Source of the DNA: Thozetella sp. PMI_491
Lineage: Eukaryota; Ascomycota; Sordariomycetes; Chaetosphaeriales; Chaetosphaeriaceae
NCBI GenBank assembly: GCA_021432635.1
Contig: MU270079.1
Coordinates: 328,697 to 392,696 of the forward strand
Direction of reading: 5' to 3'
Length of the DNA: 64,000 bases
Part shown: piece by piece, positions 21,888 through 31,801 of the stretch
Layout: each line of letters begins with the position of its first letter
Position numbering within the stretch: position 1 is the stretch's first letter
Notes under the pieces: model-generated
Database searches by the model: none
Told to the model about the DNA's origin: nothing
Seen by the model: the letters and a program-made list of their open reading frames with translations, nothing else
Made by a program: the position numbers and the translations under genes

Positions 21888-22928
21888 ATGTATTTTACGT
21901 CAGACAACTGCGCTGGCGCACACCCGCTAATCGCAGCAAGCCTTGCTGAGCATGCTAGCGGCTTTGTCCCCGCCTACGGCGAGTCTGATTTCGACCGCGC
22001 AGTCGAGCGCCGCTTCAGCGAAATTTTTGAGCACGAGGTATCCGTCTTCTTCGTGGCAACCGGTACTGCCTCGAACTCTTTGGCCCTCACCTCCGTAGCC
22101 AAGCCAGGCGGCGTTGTCTTCGCCCACTCCGTCGCGCACATCATCGAGGATGAGTGCGGCGCCCCCGAGTATCTGTCGGGCCAGCTGCGGATCGCGCCGG
22201 TCGACGGCGCTGACGGCAAGATGGAGGCCGCACACTTGAGCCGGCTGATTAAGCGCATGGGGAATGACAATGTGCACGGTGGTCGCCCGAGTGCGATATC
22301 GGTGACGCAGGCGACCGAGTCCGGCACGATCTATTCGCTCGCGGAGCTCGACGCCATATCTGAGGTCTCACGCTCCTTCGGGCTCCCGCTCCATATGGAC
22401 GGTGCGCGTTTCACCAATGCTCTCGTCTCGCTCGGTTGTACTCCTGCCGAAATGACGTGGAAGCGCGGCATCGATATACTGTCCTTCGGTGCAACCAAAA
22501 ACGGCTGCTGGTGCGCCGAGGCAGTTATCTTTTTCAGCAAAGATAAGGCCGCTGATTTTCCTTGGATACGCAAGCGCGCTGCACAACTCTTCTCTAAGTC
22601 GCGCTTCATCGCTGCTCAGTTTGATGCCTATTTCCGCGACGATCTGTGGCTGAATCTTGCCCGCCATTCCAATGCAATGGCGAGCAAGCTCGCCGCTGCT
22701 TTGGACGCCTCTAGCTCGGTTCGACTTGTCGGGTATCCGCGGGGGAATGAAGTGTTTGCGGTTCTTAAAAAGCAGTCGATTAATAAAGCGAAGGAGGCAG
22801 GCGCAACGTTCTACGAATGGCCTGTGCCGCCACATCTCGTTGTTACAGATGATGAAGATTTATGCCGTTTCGTTACGAGTTTTGCCACTACAGACGAACA
22901 TGTATCTAGTTTCATGGCCTTGCTCTAG
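21888..22928 (+). CDS. Low-specificity L-threonine aldolase (PLP lyase)
   Basis: Single exon of 346 residues. The first ATG in frame is 21888 (MYFTSDNCAG); the frame is open 27 bases further but only from TTG. The opening SDN-G-HP, the VATGTASN loop, HMDGAR at 169-174 and the PLP lysine K204 in SFGATKNG are all characteristic of fold-type I beta-eliminating lyases of the threonine aldolase group. The enzyme cleaves threonine or allo-threonine and other beta-hydroxy amino acids to glycine and an aldehyde. The start and the ATKNG block resemble proteobacterial LtaE-type enzymes more than the yeast Gly1 pattern, and the gene has no introns, so bacterial ancestry is possible. No targeting signal is evident. 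Confidence 0.9.
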   Translation: MYFTSDNCAGAHPLIAASLAEHASGFVPAYGESDFDRAVERRFSEIFEHEVSVFFVATGTASNSLALTSVAKPGGVVFAHSVAHIIEDECGAPEYLSGQLRIAPVDGADGKMEAAHLSRLIKRMGNDNVHGGRPSAISVTQATESGTIYSLAELDAISEVSRSFGLPLHMDGARFTNALVSLGCTPAEMTWKRGIDILSFGATKNGCWCAEAVIFFSKDKAADFPWIRKRAAQLFSKSRFIAAQFDAYFRDDLWLNLARHSNAMASKLAAALDASSSVRLVGYPRGNEVFAVLKKQSINKAKEAGATFYEWPVPPHLVVTDDEDLCRFVTSFATTDEHVSSFMALL

Positions 22929-23584
22929 TAGAGAGGGTTAAGTACACCTTGATACAAGCAATTGACAACTGTTAAGCTCTGAAAATATATATATAATGGC
23001 TAGCTTCGTCCACGGCCAACAGAAGATCTCATGCGACTTCTTCAAATGCCTTTGTTAATAGTCAATACTTCTTCTACCTTCTTGGTCAGGCCGTAAAAAA
23101 CACTGTCTTTGGTCAATTATCCGAACGTCTAAGCGGCCGTAAGCTGATGGAATATGTGGTAGATCTAGCCAAAACTTGCGATTCGATAAGGTTCTCACTG
23201 CCTGTCCAGCCAATGCTAGGGCCTGAATCCCTTTGAGGGTGTCACGGCAGAAGGCTAGAGCATCAAAGCATTGATGACCATCGCTAAACCGCTACCATTC
23301 GCGAATCGTCTCGGGTTTCGTGTGCCTTGGAGGAGTTAGAAGGGCACATGGTTGCTACGATAGCTTATCTCGATGTCACTGCTACGCTTTCGGCATGTTA
23401 TATTACATTTGACGTCTGTTCCCTGCCGTCCCACCCCAGGGAAAAGGCCCCGCTGTAAGCGTGTTAAACTCTGACTTGCCCCGCGTGAGTCAGGCAGATG
23501 TCTTAAAAGGCGACTGACTTGCACTCGCGCTCACCGCATTTGAGGTTCTTACTCATTCACTCACGTTCGATTTATACCCCAACC
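22929..23584. other. Intergenic, no gene recognised
   Basis: Contains an ATATATATA run near 22987 soon after the aldolase stop, probably 3' UTR, and the promoter of the acyltransferase. Nothing else seen. Confidence 0.5.
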
Positions 23585-24985
23585 ATGGAGGACTTTTCGA
23601 AATTCCAAGATGTGCTGGGCCAGCTCCCTATGCTAAAGACGTATACGCAGATCGTACTTGGCTTCCGTCTCCAGGATAACTCAGAGGATTCATTTTCCAC
23701 CAAGGACAGCATTGCCATCGTCGAGGAGCTAAAGCGGGCCGCGAACCAGCTCACCGCAACGTTCCCTTGGCTCGCCGGCCATGTTATCCATGAAGGTACG
23801 GGCCCGGGCAACACTGGTCTGGCCAAGATCGTGCCGTACGCGTCGGGAGAGCGACCTACTCAGGTCCTGGCCAAGGACTGCATTCAGTTGCTACCGTCCT
23901 TTGATGAAATCATCCAGGCCGGTGGGCCAATGTCAATGCTAGATGGGAAGGTCCTGAGCACGCGACGAGGCCTACCGGAAAGCTACGATGAATCGAGCGG
24001 CCCTGCACCCGTGCTTGTGATTCAGGCGAACTTTGTGAAGGGCGGCTTACTCCTGGCCTTTGCTGCGCAGCACAACATCATGGACATGAATGGGCTAGGG
24101 CAATTGATCGGCCACTTCAGCAAGATGCTGCGCGGAGAACCTCTTACTCAGCTGGAAGTTGAGCAGGGCAACCGCGACAAACGCGACGTGATCCGGCTTC
24201 TCGCACCGGATGAGATGGCTGACCTCAGCGAGTACCAATCCAGGCCGCCCCCATCACCGGCCCAGGAAGCCTCCGAAGACAAGCAACCCGTTGCCCCGGC
24301 GAAGTGGGTGTACTTCCGATTCCCCGGCCGGAAGCTCAGTGAGCTTAAGGCTCTCACAACGAAGTCACCCACAGACTCATCGTGGGCATCCACCGACGAC
24401 GTCCTATCCGCCTTCGTGTGCGAGCGCGTCACTGCTGCCCGTGTCAAACGTCTTGGCGTTCCGGAAGCCGGCAGTATCACATTCTGTCGTGCGTTCAACT
24501 GCCGGAGCTTTCTAGAAACACCACTACCTCGCGAGTATCTGGGCCACAACGTCTTCTGTCTCAACACGAAAGTGCCAGTCGGGCCTAGCGGGCCAACGGA
24601 AGGCCTCCCAGTTCTGTCCCGCAGGCTACGCACCGAGCTACGCGGCGTCGACTCCAAGGTCATCCACTCTTTCGCCACGGCTCTTGCGAATGAGACGGAC
24701 AAGTCGAAGCTGTCGTACGCGCCCGATATTGCCATGGACCGCTACGATATCATGTTTTCGAGCTGGTCGTACCTACCACTTTATCATACGGATTTTGGTC
24801 CCGTCATTGGAGGAAAGCCGCTCCTCGCTAAGCGACAGGACTTCGCCCCAATGGAGAGCCTGATGTATACGATGCCGAAGATGGTAGAAGGAGACGTCGA
24901 TGTCGCAATGTGCCTGAAAGATCAAGATATTGAGAATTTACGGGCAGACAAAGAGTTTAGGAAGTATGCCTTGTATATTGGCTGA
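23585..24985 (+). CDS. BAHD-type acyltransferase (trichothecene acetyltransferase-like)
   Basis: Single exon of 466 residues from ATG 23585 (ACCATGG context); the frame is open 22 codons upstream. The catalytic motif HxxxD reads HNIMD at 163-167 and is followed by the expected M-G-G spacing. A DFG motif near residue 400 (TDFGPVIGG) corresponds to the DFGWG structural motif, with the tryptophan missing. Length and start (FSKFQDVLGQLPMLKTYTQ) match fungal members related to trichothecene 3-O-acetyltransferase. These cytosolic enzymes move an acyl group from CoA to a hydroxyl or amine of a metabolite. It may serve the redox-rich block that begins at 27 kb, or stand alone in detoxification. Confidence 0.85.
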   Translation: MEDFSKFQDVLGQLPMLKTYTQIVLGFRLQDNSEDSFSTKDSIAIVEELKRAANQLTATFPWLAGHVIHEGTGPGNTGLAKIVPYASGERPTQVLAKDCIQLLPSFDEIIQAGGPMSMLDGKVLSTRRGLPESYDESSGPAPVLVIQANFVKGGLLLAFAAQHNIMDMNGLGQLIGHFSKMLRGEPLTQLEVEQGNRDKRDVIRLLAPDEMADLSEYQSRPPPSPAQEASEDKQPVAPAKWVYFRFPGRKLSELKALTTKSPTDSSWASTDDVLSAFVCERVTAARVKRLGVPEAGSITFCRAFNCRSFLETPLPREYLGHNVFCLNTKVPVGPSGPTEGLPVLSRRLRTELRGVDSKVIHSFATALANETDKSKLSYAPDIAMDRYDIMFSSWSYLPLYHTDFGPVIGGKPLLAKRQDFAPMESLMYTMPKMVEGDVDVAMCLKDQDIENLRADKEFRKYALYIG

Positions 24986-25461
24986 GTGATATCTCTCAGA
25001 TGTCAAGAATCTTCCTGGTGATTTTTGCCGCACCGTCGTACTTAGAACTTAGACAGGAGCCAGACACAAGATTTTTGGTCCTCCCAACCTTCTCCTTCCT
25101 ACTTCCGAAGCATGAAGCCGAGAACAGAAAACTAGCAGATGGCGAGAGCCAACATGTTTCTCCCATAGTTGGGAGATTGCGGCGTGGAATGCGGTAGATC
25201 CTTTTACAAGCTGTGCCACCAGGCTCAGAATCCAAAGGGGCCAAGGCTTATCCCCAGGGTGTTTGGCTGCCTCAATTCCATAGAGCTCGAGATGCCAACC
25301 GACATTGCCGATACGATCCCGCGGGCCCCTCGGCACAAAGTTGGCCGCTCGAACTTTGAGCAGACTTTGCGCACCAACTTTTATCTTTCTCCAAAACCAA
25401 ATGCTTTCACAAGCTTTGAGACGAAAAAACAGTAACTCTCCTCAATAATTATCTTGTTAAT
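24986..25461. other. Intergenic, no gene recognised
   Basis: Overlapping frames of 65-95 codons on both strands have no recognisable feature. It precedes the broken HET-ankyrin gene. Confidence 0.5.
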
Positions 25462-26820
25462 ATGCGCCTCCTTAGCTTCCGTGACGGCCACCCGCGCCTG
25501 ACCGAGTACCCTGGAGGCAACCCTCCGCCTCACGCCATACTCTCGCATACGTGGGGACATGAGAGAGATAAGATATATTTCAAAGATTAGAAAAAAAAAT
25601 TCAGCAAAAACAAAGTCTGGCTACCATAAAGTTCAGTTATGCGCGCGCCAGGCCGCCGCCGACGGATTGGCTTATATCTGGATCGACGCATGTTGCATTG
25701 ACAGATCGAACAGCGTGGAGCTCTCCGAGGCCATGTTTTTAGGGCACTGGGACATAGGACGCATGCTTATAGAGCATGGCGCCAGACTCGACTCGGCCAA
25801 TGCTCAGGGTAACACTCCTGTTCCGTGCACCGAGCAGACACTTCCTTCACGAGGTACCTGCTAGACAAAGGTGCTCTGATCGACGCACAAAATGACGTTG
25901 GTGTTAGTCCACTCCTCGAGACTATCAGCTGTCGCATGAACGAGCGCAGAGGGCACCTGGATATCCTGCTCGAGAGAGGCGCGAATCCGTATTTGGCAAA
26001 CCCCTTCGGTTACACCCCATTGAGCGAGGCATGCCGCGAAGGGAATACTGAAGCTGTCAAATCTCTCTTGAAGTGCGTTTCCCAGCCTTCCCTTCCCAGT
26101 AATTACTTGCTTCGCGGAGCGCACCCATGGACTCTATTGGCGGAGGCGTGCTACCCTGTGCACCAGGATTGCGTGCAACTCTTACTGGAGGCTGGAGTAG
26201 ATACCGAGATCAAGACCGACGAGTGGTTCACGCCACTCCACCAGGCATGTCGGCGGGAGGACTCATCATCTAAAATCGTTAAAATGCTGGTAGATCGGGG
26301 CGCCTCCCTAGAAGCCAGAGACAGAGAAGAGCTCACCCCGCTCGCACTGGCTGCCCGAGAGTCGACTGCAGCAGTGGTCCAAGTCTTGATTGACGCTGGT
26401 GCTGACATCAATGTTCAATCCAATGGTGGCGACCCCAAGGAGAAGGGCTACACGCGGCTGCATCTCGCTGTACAGAGTGGAAACGACGCTGTGATTGCGG
26501 TTCTGGTACGCGCAGGTGCCAACCTGGAGGCTCAAACTACCAACACCAAACTCACTGCGCTGCTGATGGCTGTGAAGGAGAGCAGATGGGATATAGCGTC
26601 TGTGCTTATTGAAGGGGGTGCGAACGTCAATACCTGGGACTCGACTCGGAAGACTCCATTGATGTCGGCTGCACAAGAAGGCAAACGAGAGCTCATCCAG
26701 CAGATGCTTAAGCAGGGCGCGAACCCCCGTCTTCGCGATAGCGTCGGCCGCACCGCGATGATATGGCCCAAGCATGAGGGCTGGCCAAGTGATTTTGAGC
26801 CTCTCTTGAACGATTCTTAA
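25462..26820 (+). pseudogene. Broken HET-domain/ankyrin-repeat gene
   Basis: ATG 25462 opens with MRLLSFRDG, then HAILSHTWG, the standard start of a HET (heterokaryon incompatibility) domain. The frame hits a TAG at 25587-25589 beside a run of nine A. The HET sequence resumes in another frame with SGYHKVQLCARQAA, then GLAYIWIDACCID and NSVELSEA. Instead of the rest of the HET domain it passes directly into ankyrin-like sequence (HWDIGRMLIEHGA), so more than a third of the domain is missing. A second frameshift near 25820-25830 leads into the long frame 25825-26820 with about eight ankyrin repeats (for example TPLALAARES and TPLMSAAQEG). The ankyrin part alone is still open. I read this as a disabled allorecognition-type gene; sequencing error at the A run cannot explain the missing HET segment. 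Confidence 0.85.
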
Positions 26821-27114
26821 ATTACTATACCACGGGCTGACAATATGTAGCTTCGCAGCGCCCAGTGCTAGGTCACAACTTTTAGCCGGCAATCGGGGGG
26901 TGCTAGCGGAGATAGCACCCGGGCACACGTCTCATTGTAACTATATTCACTCAGTTTGAAGGCTAACACTGCTGGATCTAACAAGCCGGGATTTTGAATG
27001 GCGAAAATTGCACTTGGCGGAATATCATCGAGGTTATATCTGAAGATATCCTAGGCAGCAGAGAGCACTCAAGGGAAAGGTACCGACTGCTATTGGTAGC
27101 CAAGGGTACCAAAG
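26821..27114. other. Convergent 3' intergenic region
   Basis: 294 bases between the ankyrin frame stop and the stop of the minus-strand regulator. Nothing recognised. Confidence 0.45.
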
Positions 27115-28717
27115 CTAGATCACTCTGACAAAACTATGGACATCCTTGCGCTTCCCGTTTACCATGTAAACTAGGATGGCGCCTATGTGCAAAACCGTAC
27201 GTCCCTCAGCATCAGCACTGACCCTTTTCTCTTCCGTGGGGAGGACTCTGTATACCCTTGCCTCGTCTGGCGGTCGGCGTTCTTCTGCTCCTGGGTATTC
27301 TCCATTTTCGTAGGCGGCAAGATTGATGACGTGCTCGAGCTCTACAATTCTCCTGGCGAATGCATTGAGGCCGACAAATTGAAACAATCCGTCGTTTTTG
27401 ATAGCGAGGTTTCGCATCGCTCTTATAGCTGCCAGGCGGATCGTCAGATCGCGACACTTGGAAGCTACTTCGCAGAGCATGGGCAAATAGCCGACATCAA
27501 AGGAGAATCTGGATGTGGGGCGATCTCCCGGGTTCTGAAGCGATGCTACAAGCTCGGCAAGATCGACCATCTCTTTGAAGACGGGTATTTCATCGTCATA
27601 CCCCATTTCCGTCTTGCCAAGGACAGGGGCAATCATGGTTTTGGAGGAGAGCCCTTTGAAGCGACAGTACGCATAGTGAGACTTGTCCTGGTCAGAGACT
27701 GGTGGGTGCATTTCTTCGAATTCTGTGAAGTCCAGGAGCCATTGTTCTACCGCCGAGGAAAGGTAATAGTGCTCGAGACGCAATTCTGCGGGGAATTCCA
27801 TGTCGGAGAGGTCTCCTATCCTGTAATTATCTGCGAGGCGTGCCAGCCGGTACACACGAGCGGTGAGGCTGTCTACCACGGCCATGCACTGCGAGAATGT
27901 AGTGTAGGGCGGGCGGGCGTCTGGGGGGAGCGCGACAAGGGGGAAGTCGGCAGCGTCGTCCAAAGTGAAAAAGCCATAAATGGACTGGCGGACGAATAAC
28001 GGCGCTAGATGTTCGCGGACCCACGACGATACGTTTACGTTGTTTAGGATGTTGATACCATGGCGGGTATGCTCCGTCATGCCCGTCCGGTTGGCCCGGA
28101 GCGACTCGATGCACACGAAGAGGAGGCATGTGAGTAGCACGACGGTGCTGTCGCTGCTCTGGGCCGCTAGATGTGAGAGGGACCGGTTATACTGCACCAG
28201 GGCGAACTGATTGGGGTTGATCCTGTAGAAGGTGGACCCGTAGGCGCCAAACTGCTCCGCCACTAGGCCCTCGTAGAGGGAGCTAATGGCAAGGACGGCG
28301 TGGCGGACGGCGGGTTCTTGATGGACGGCGGCTTGGACGACCCGCCCCCAGAATCCAGGATCAGGGTAAGTGGAGAAGGTTGGGGCTACGATGTGCTGGA
28401 AAAACTCCAGGGCCCTTCCCTCCCGCCCCGAGCGGTGGATGGCGGGCGCGGGTATCACAGACTGGGCACCTATTAAGTCGGCCCATGAGCGGGTGGATCG
28501 GGCTTGTGGGACATGGGCATAGGCGCATTTTTTGCCGGCCCTAGTGCACTGATTGCAGCTTGGCTTGGTCTCGTCACACTTGATCTTGCGGGCTCTGATG
28601 AAACGGGGTCAGATCAAATGGACCTTGGGCCCTCCCCACCGGAGATGCCATGAGACATGTCTGCGCATACCTGCAGGTTGTGCACCCCGTCTTGACCTTG
28701 ACGATTACATTACGCAT
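27115..28717 (-). CDS. Zn2Cys6 transcription factor
   Basis: Two exons fit on the minus strand: 28717-28671 and 28594-27115, giving 508 residues. The 76-base intron splits the binuclear zinc cluster after CTTCR; splicing restores CxxCR-AR-KIKCDETKPSC-CTRAGKKC, a full six-cysteine cluster at residues 12-39. The rest is the alpha-helical fungal regulatory domain of the PF11951 type (AVLAISSLYE; LLTCLLFVCIESLR; RHGINIL). It should be a nuclear regulator binding CGG-type sites. It lies at the edge of the redox-rich block and divergent neighbours are absent, so it could be a pathway-specific activator, but the target is not shown by the sequence. Confidence 0.9.
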
Positions 28718-29328
28718 AGTAGAGCGACGACATATGTCTCTTCTACGGCACAGCAGCTAGGTCGGTCGGGAAGGCTAGCAGAGCGAGGGGCGGCCTTTAG
28801 GCGAGCGTCTTAGCTGTTTGGACCTTTTGTGGAATGTCGGATGAGGTTGTAGATTTCTCGTCGCCCCCGCCTCCGTGTTCACATCCACGGCCTGGGAGTG
28901 GCTTAGTTAGCGACAAGGGTTGTGAGGAGGTGGGGCCGATGCGAGCCAATGGTAGGAAGGACAGAGAAGCTTCTCGCATCTGGACACTACTTTCGCAGTA
29001 CCCAGACTACCCAAGGTAAAGAAAGGTAGGCCCCTTCATAGGTCTATAGGACGTTTGATGACAGACAGGAGTTTCGTGCCCTGCAAATTTATAATAGTAT
29101 TTCTACGTAGCCGTGGCTATTATACCGCCTTTTCCGCTTTGGGCCAAAGTATAAACTAGCACTGGCAGTTTGCGATGTCGGAGCTGTGGCTTTTGGACGC
29201 CCGACAACGCTGGCCGGTGAGAAAAAGACATAAGCTATGCCTCCAGCTCCCTCCTTCATGTCATACATAGATGTAGGCCCTCTATCAATTTTACGGAGAT
29301 TCCTATTCTCTCCAGTCGGTGGCTTCAG
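28718..29328. other. Intergenic, no gene recognised
   Basis: 610 bases containing the promoter of the minus-strand regulator and the 3' end of the P450. Short frames only. Confidence 0.5.
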
Positions 29329-31432
29329 CTAGAACTTTTCTTTACCCTCAGTGTTGTGCCTCGGAGTGAACTGGATCATGAGTGCGGGTAGCCAAGTAGA
29401 GAAAGTATCCTTGGCATCTCTGTCGAACACTTTTCCATCCTCTCCTTCAGCAAACGAGATAGAATACTCCTGTAGGATTCTTGCGATGGCTATGCGCATA
29501 CTCATCATGGCTAGGTTTTTTCCTGGGCACGAAAATTGGCCTATTGGATGGGTCAGCATGGGACTAGCACTCAAGCAGAGCGGGACAAGCAGACCTAAGC
29601 TGAACGGAATGAGCGTCGTTTCGTCAGTTCTCATTTCCTCTTTGAGCTCCCCAAACCGTTCGGGGATAAACTCCATGGACCGTTTCCAGTACCTAGGATC
29701 TGTCTGGATCTTTTGGATAGGCACGAACACATTGGTCCCACCAGGGATATATACCTCGTCTACTTGAATGCCTTTCTTAGGCACCTCACGATGCCCCCCT
29801 GTGAGGAGCGGTGGCTTGAGACGCAGAGATTCTTTGATGACATCGTCCAAATACGAGACGCTCTTGACCTTTTCGTAGCTCCACTGTTCAACACCCGGTA
29901 CGGCTGTTAGGATTTGCTGCTGGAGTTTTGCCTGGACGGCTGGGTACTTGGCCAGAAAGTAAAACACGCATGCAAGTGCCGTAGCCGTTGTCTCACTGCC
30001 AGCGATGATCAATACGCGTGAGTCTTCATGAAGTGCGGCCTCACTTGGCGGGGCTGTGGCGTCCTTTTGTTTGAAGGCGCGAAGGAGCCAGGACATGATG
30101 TCTTGGGGTTTCTCATCTGGCTTCCACGCCTAGGAATAAACGCCGGCATTAGATTATGTCTTGCATCACCGCTGGCCGGTGTTTGGCTGCACGTACCATC
30201 TCCTTCGCCTTGACCTCTTCCGAACACCAGTTGAAGAAAGGGGCGTACCCTCCGGTTACGCCAGGGATGTGTGACATCATTTCCAGCAGCCAAGGGACAT
30301 GCGCCATGGTTGCCAGTACTTCCATATGCGCATGAATGCTCTTGATGGCAGGGTGCTCGATGCCGCCGGACACGCCACCGAAGTCCTTTCCCAGGCCGAC
30401 ATCACCCATGATATCGAAGCTGAGCAACATGGACCACACCGTTACATCTTTTGGTGTATTTGTTTGAGCGATTTTGGACACGAACTGATTAACCCGATCT
30501 TCGATTCGAGGCAAATACGCCTGGAGAGCTGGGTTGTAGTCTCGTCAGTACTAGACCTTTCGCCGGGGTGTCCAAGGTCACTAAGAGAAAAAGATATGAC
30601 TGAAAGTAGTAGCCCCATGTGCGTGCAAACGCTGGCACGGCAAGGAAATTACAAACGATTAAAAAGTTGGACTATGTGTGAAGTAGCCAGAACGCTGAGA
30701 GAATAGAGAGTTGTAGTGACGCCACCATTTACCTTTCATAGAAAAACCTTGGTCCCAGGCTCTCCGCCGAAGTCTGTGCAAATGGGGATCCCTTCCCATG
30801 TGGATCGAGGCCTTTGAAGCATCGGGCCCAAGTTGAGAGTACCAGGTCGACTTCAGACATTCGGAAGCTGGACCAAAGAACAGCGAGACAGCGGATTTTC
30901 GAACAACACATAACTCTCGGGGGGCTAACGGGACGTGGTTAACTCTACAAGTTATCCTTCACATGGAAGGCCTAATCATACCGGTACGGATGAAATCGCC
31001 ATACTCCTGGTGCATCTTCGCAACTTCCTTGTGGTATCGAGTCTCCTTGGCCGCTTGCGAGAGAGGGTAAAAAGCTGTTATCCTTGCCCAAAACGGCCCT
31101 GGAAACTTGCGCAGTGGGTGGAACAGAGTACGGTAGAGGAATATGCTGGTGAATAGACCGACGCCGAAGCCAGATGCGACCCCGGCCGTATAGAGCAAGG
31201 CTACAAAGGCATTGAGGCCTAAAGAAATATAGAAGCACCACAGAGCAGTTATTACCATAAGGATGAGGGAAAGAAGGGCATAGAGAAACTGCTCAACCTC
31301 GAAAACCCGTAGCACGGTGATATGAAGACACACGCCGACGCCGACGGCGAAAAGGCTAGCATAGATAGGATCAGAAACAAGGGTGTGTTCAGAGCCACCA
31401 AAAGCTAGAATAAAAGGTAGCGCCATGGTCAC
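29329..31432 (-). CDS. Cytochrome P450 monooxygenase with multi-pass N-terminus
   Basis: Five exons fit on the minus strand: 31432-30982, 30924-30733, 30540-30197, 30129-29595 and 29540-29329, giving 577 residues. Motifs: KFPGP hinge; WDQGFSMK; oxygen-binding helix AGSETTAT; ESLR; FIPERF; heme loop FSLGQFSCPG with its cysteine ligand. The last intron (54 bases, no stop) is inferred because keeping it would insert 18 residues into the heme loop. Three or four hydrophobic helices precede the hinge, more than the single anchor usual for P450s. The second intron is long (192 bases) and its acceptor is only a few bases after a branch-like CTGAC, so that junction is uncertain and a small lesion is possible. 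It likely oxidises a small molecule at the ER membrane. Confidence 0.85.
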
Positions 31433-31801
31433 CGATCTTACGAATTGGCCAACGAAGGGTAGAGAGGATGCTTAGTCTCACTCTAGAAAGAAGGGAAGGC
31501 GCGTGAATGACCCTAGATATATCAAATCGCGGTGAGGCGACTGGCTTCTCGCTTATATTTCGACCGTTCGAGCTATCGCAGCCGGATGCTGCAGTGCAGT
31601 GTAACTCGCGGCCAGATATGCACAGCACATTGCAATACATTTATTGATAAGCTGTCAGGCCATCGCCATGAGCTGTATAGGCTGCTATTGGACGTCAAAT
31701 GCTAGGCATTGGTATAGAATAGTGCGAAATTTCCAAAAGCGGGCAGATATTGGTAGTACCGCACAATGCGATGCAAGGTTGACTCAGTGAGTTGTCCTAC
31801 C
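31433..31801. other. Intergenic between P450 and FAD-linked oxidase
   Basis: 369 bases: promoter of the P450 and 3' end of the oxidase. No structured element recognised. Confidence 0.45.

Noticed and set aside
29541-29594. Reading through the last P450 intron, which has no stop and is a multiple of three
   Set aside because: It would put 18 residues inside the invariant heme loop; splicing restores FxxGxxxCxG.
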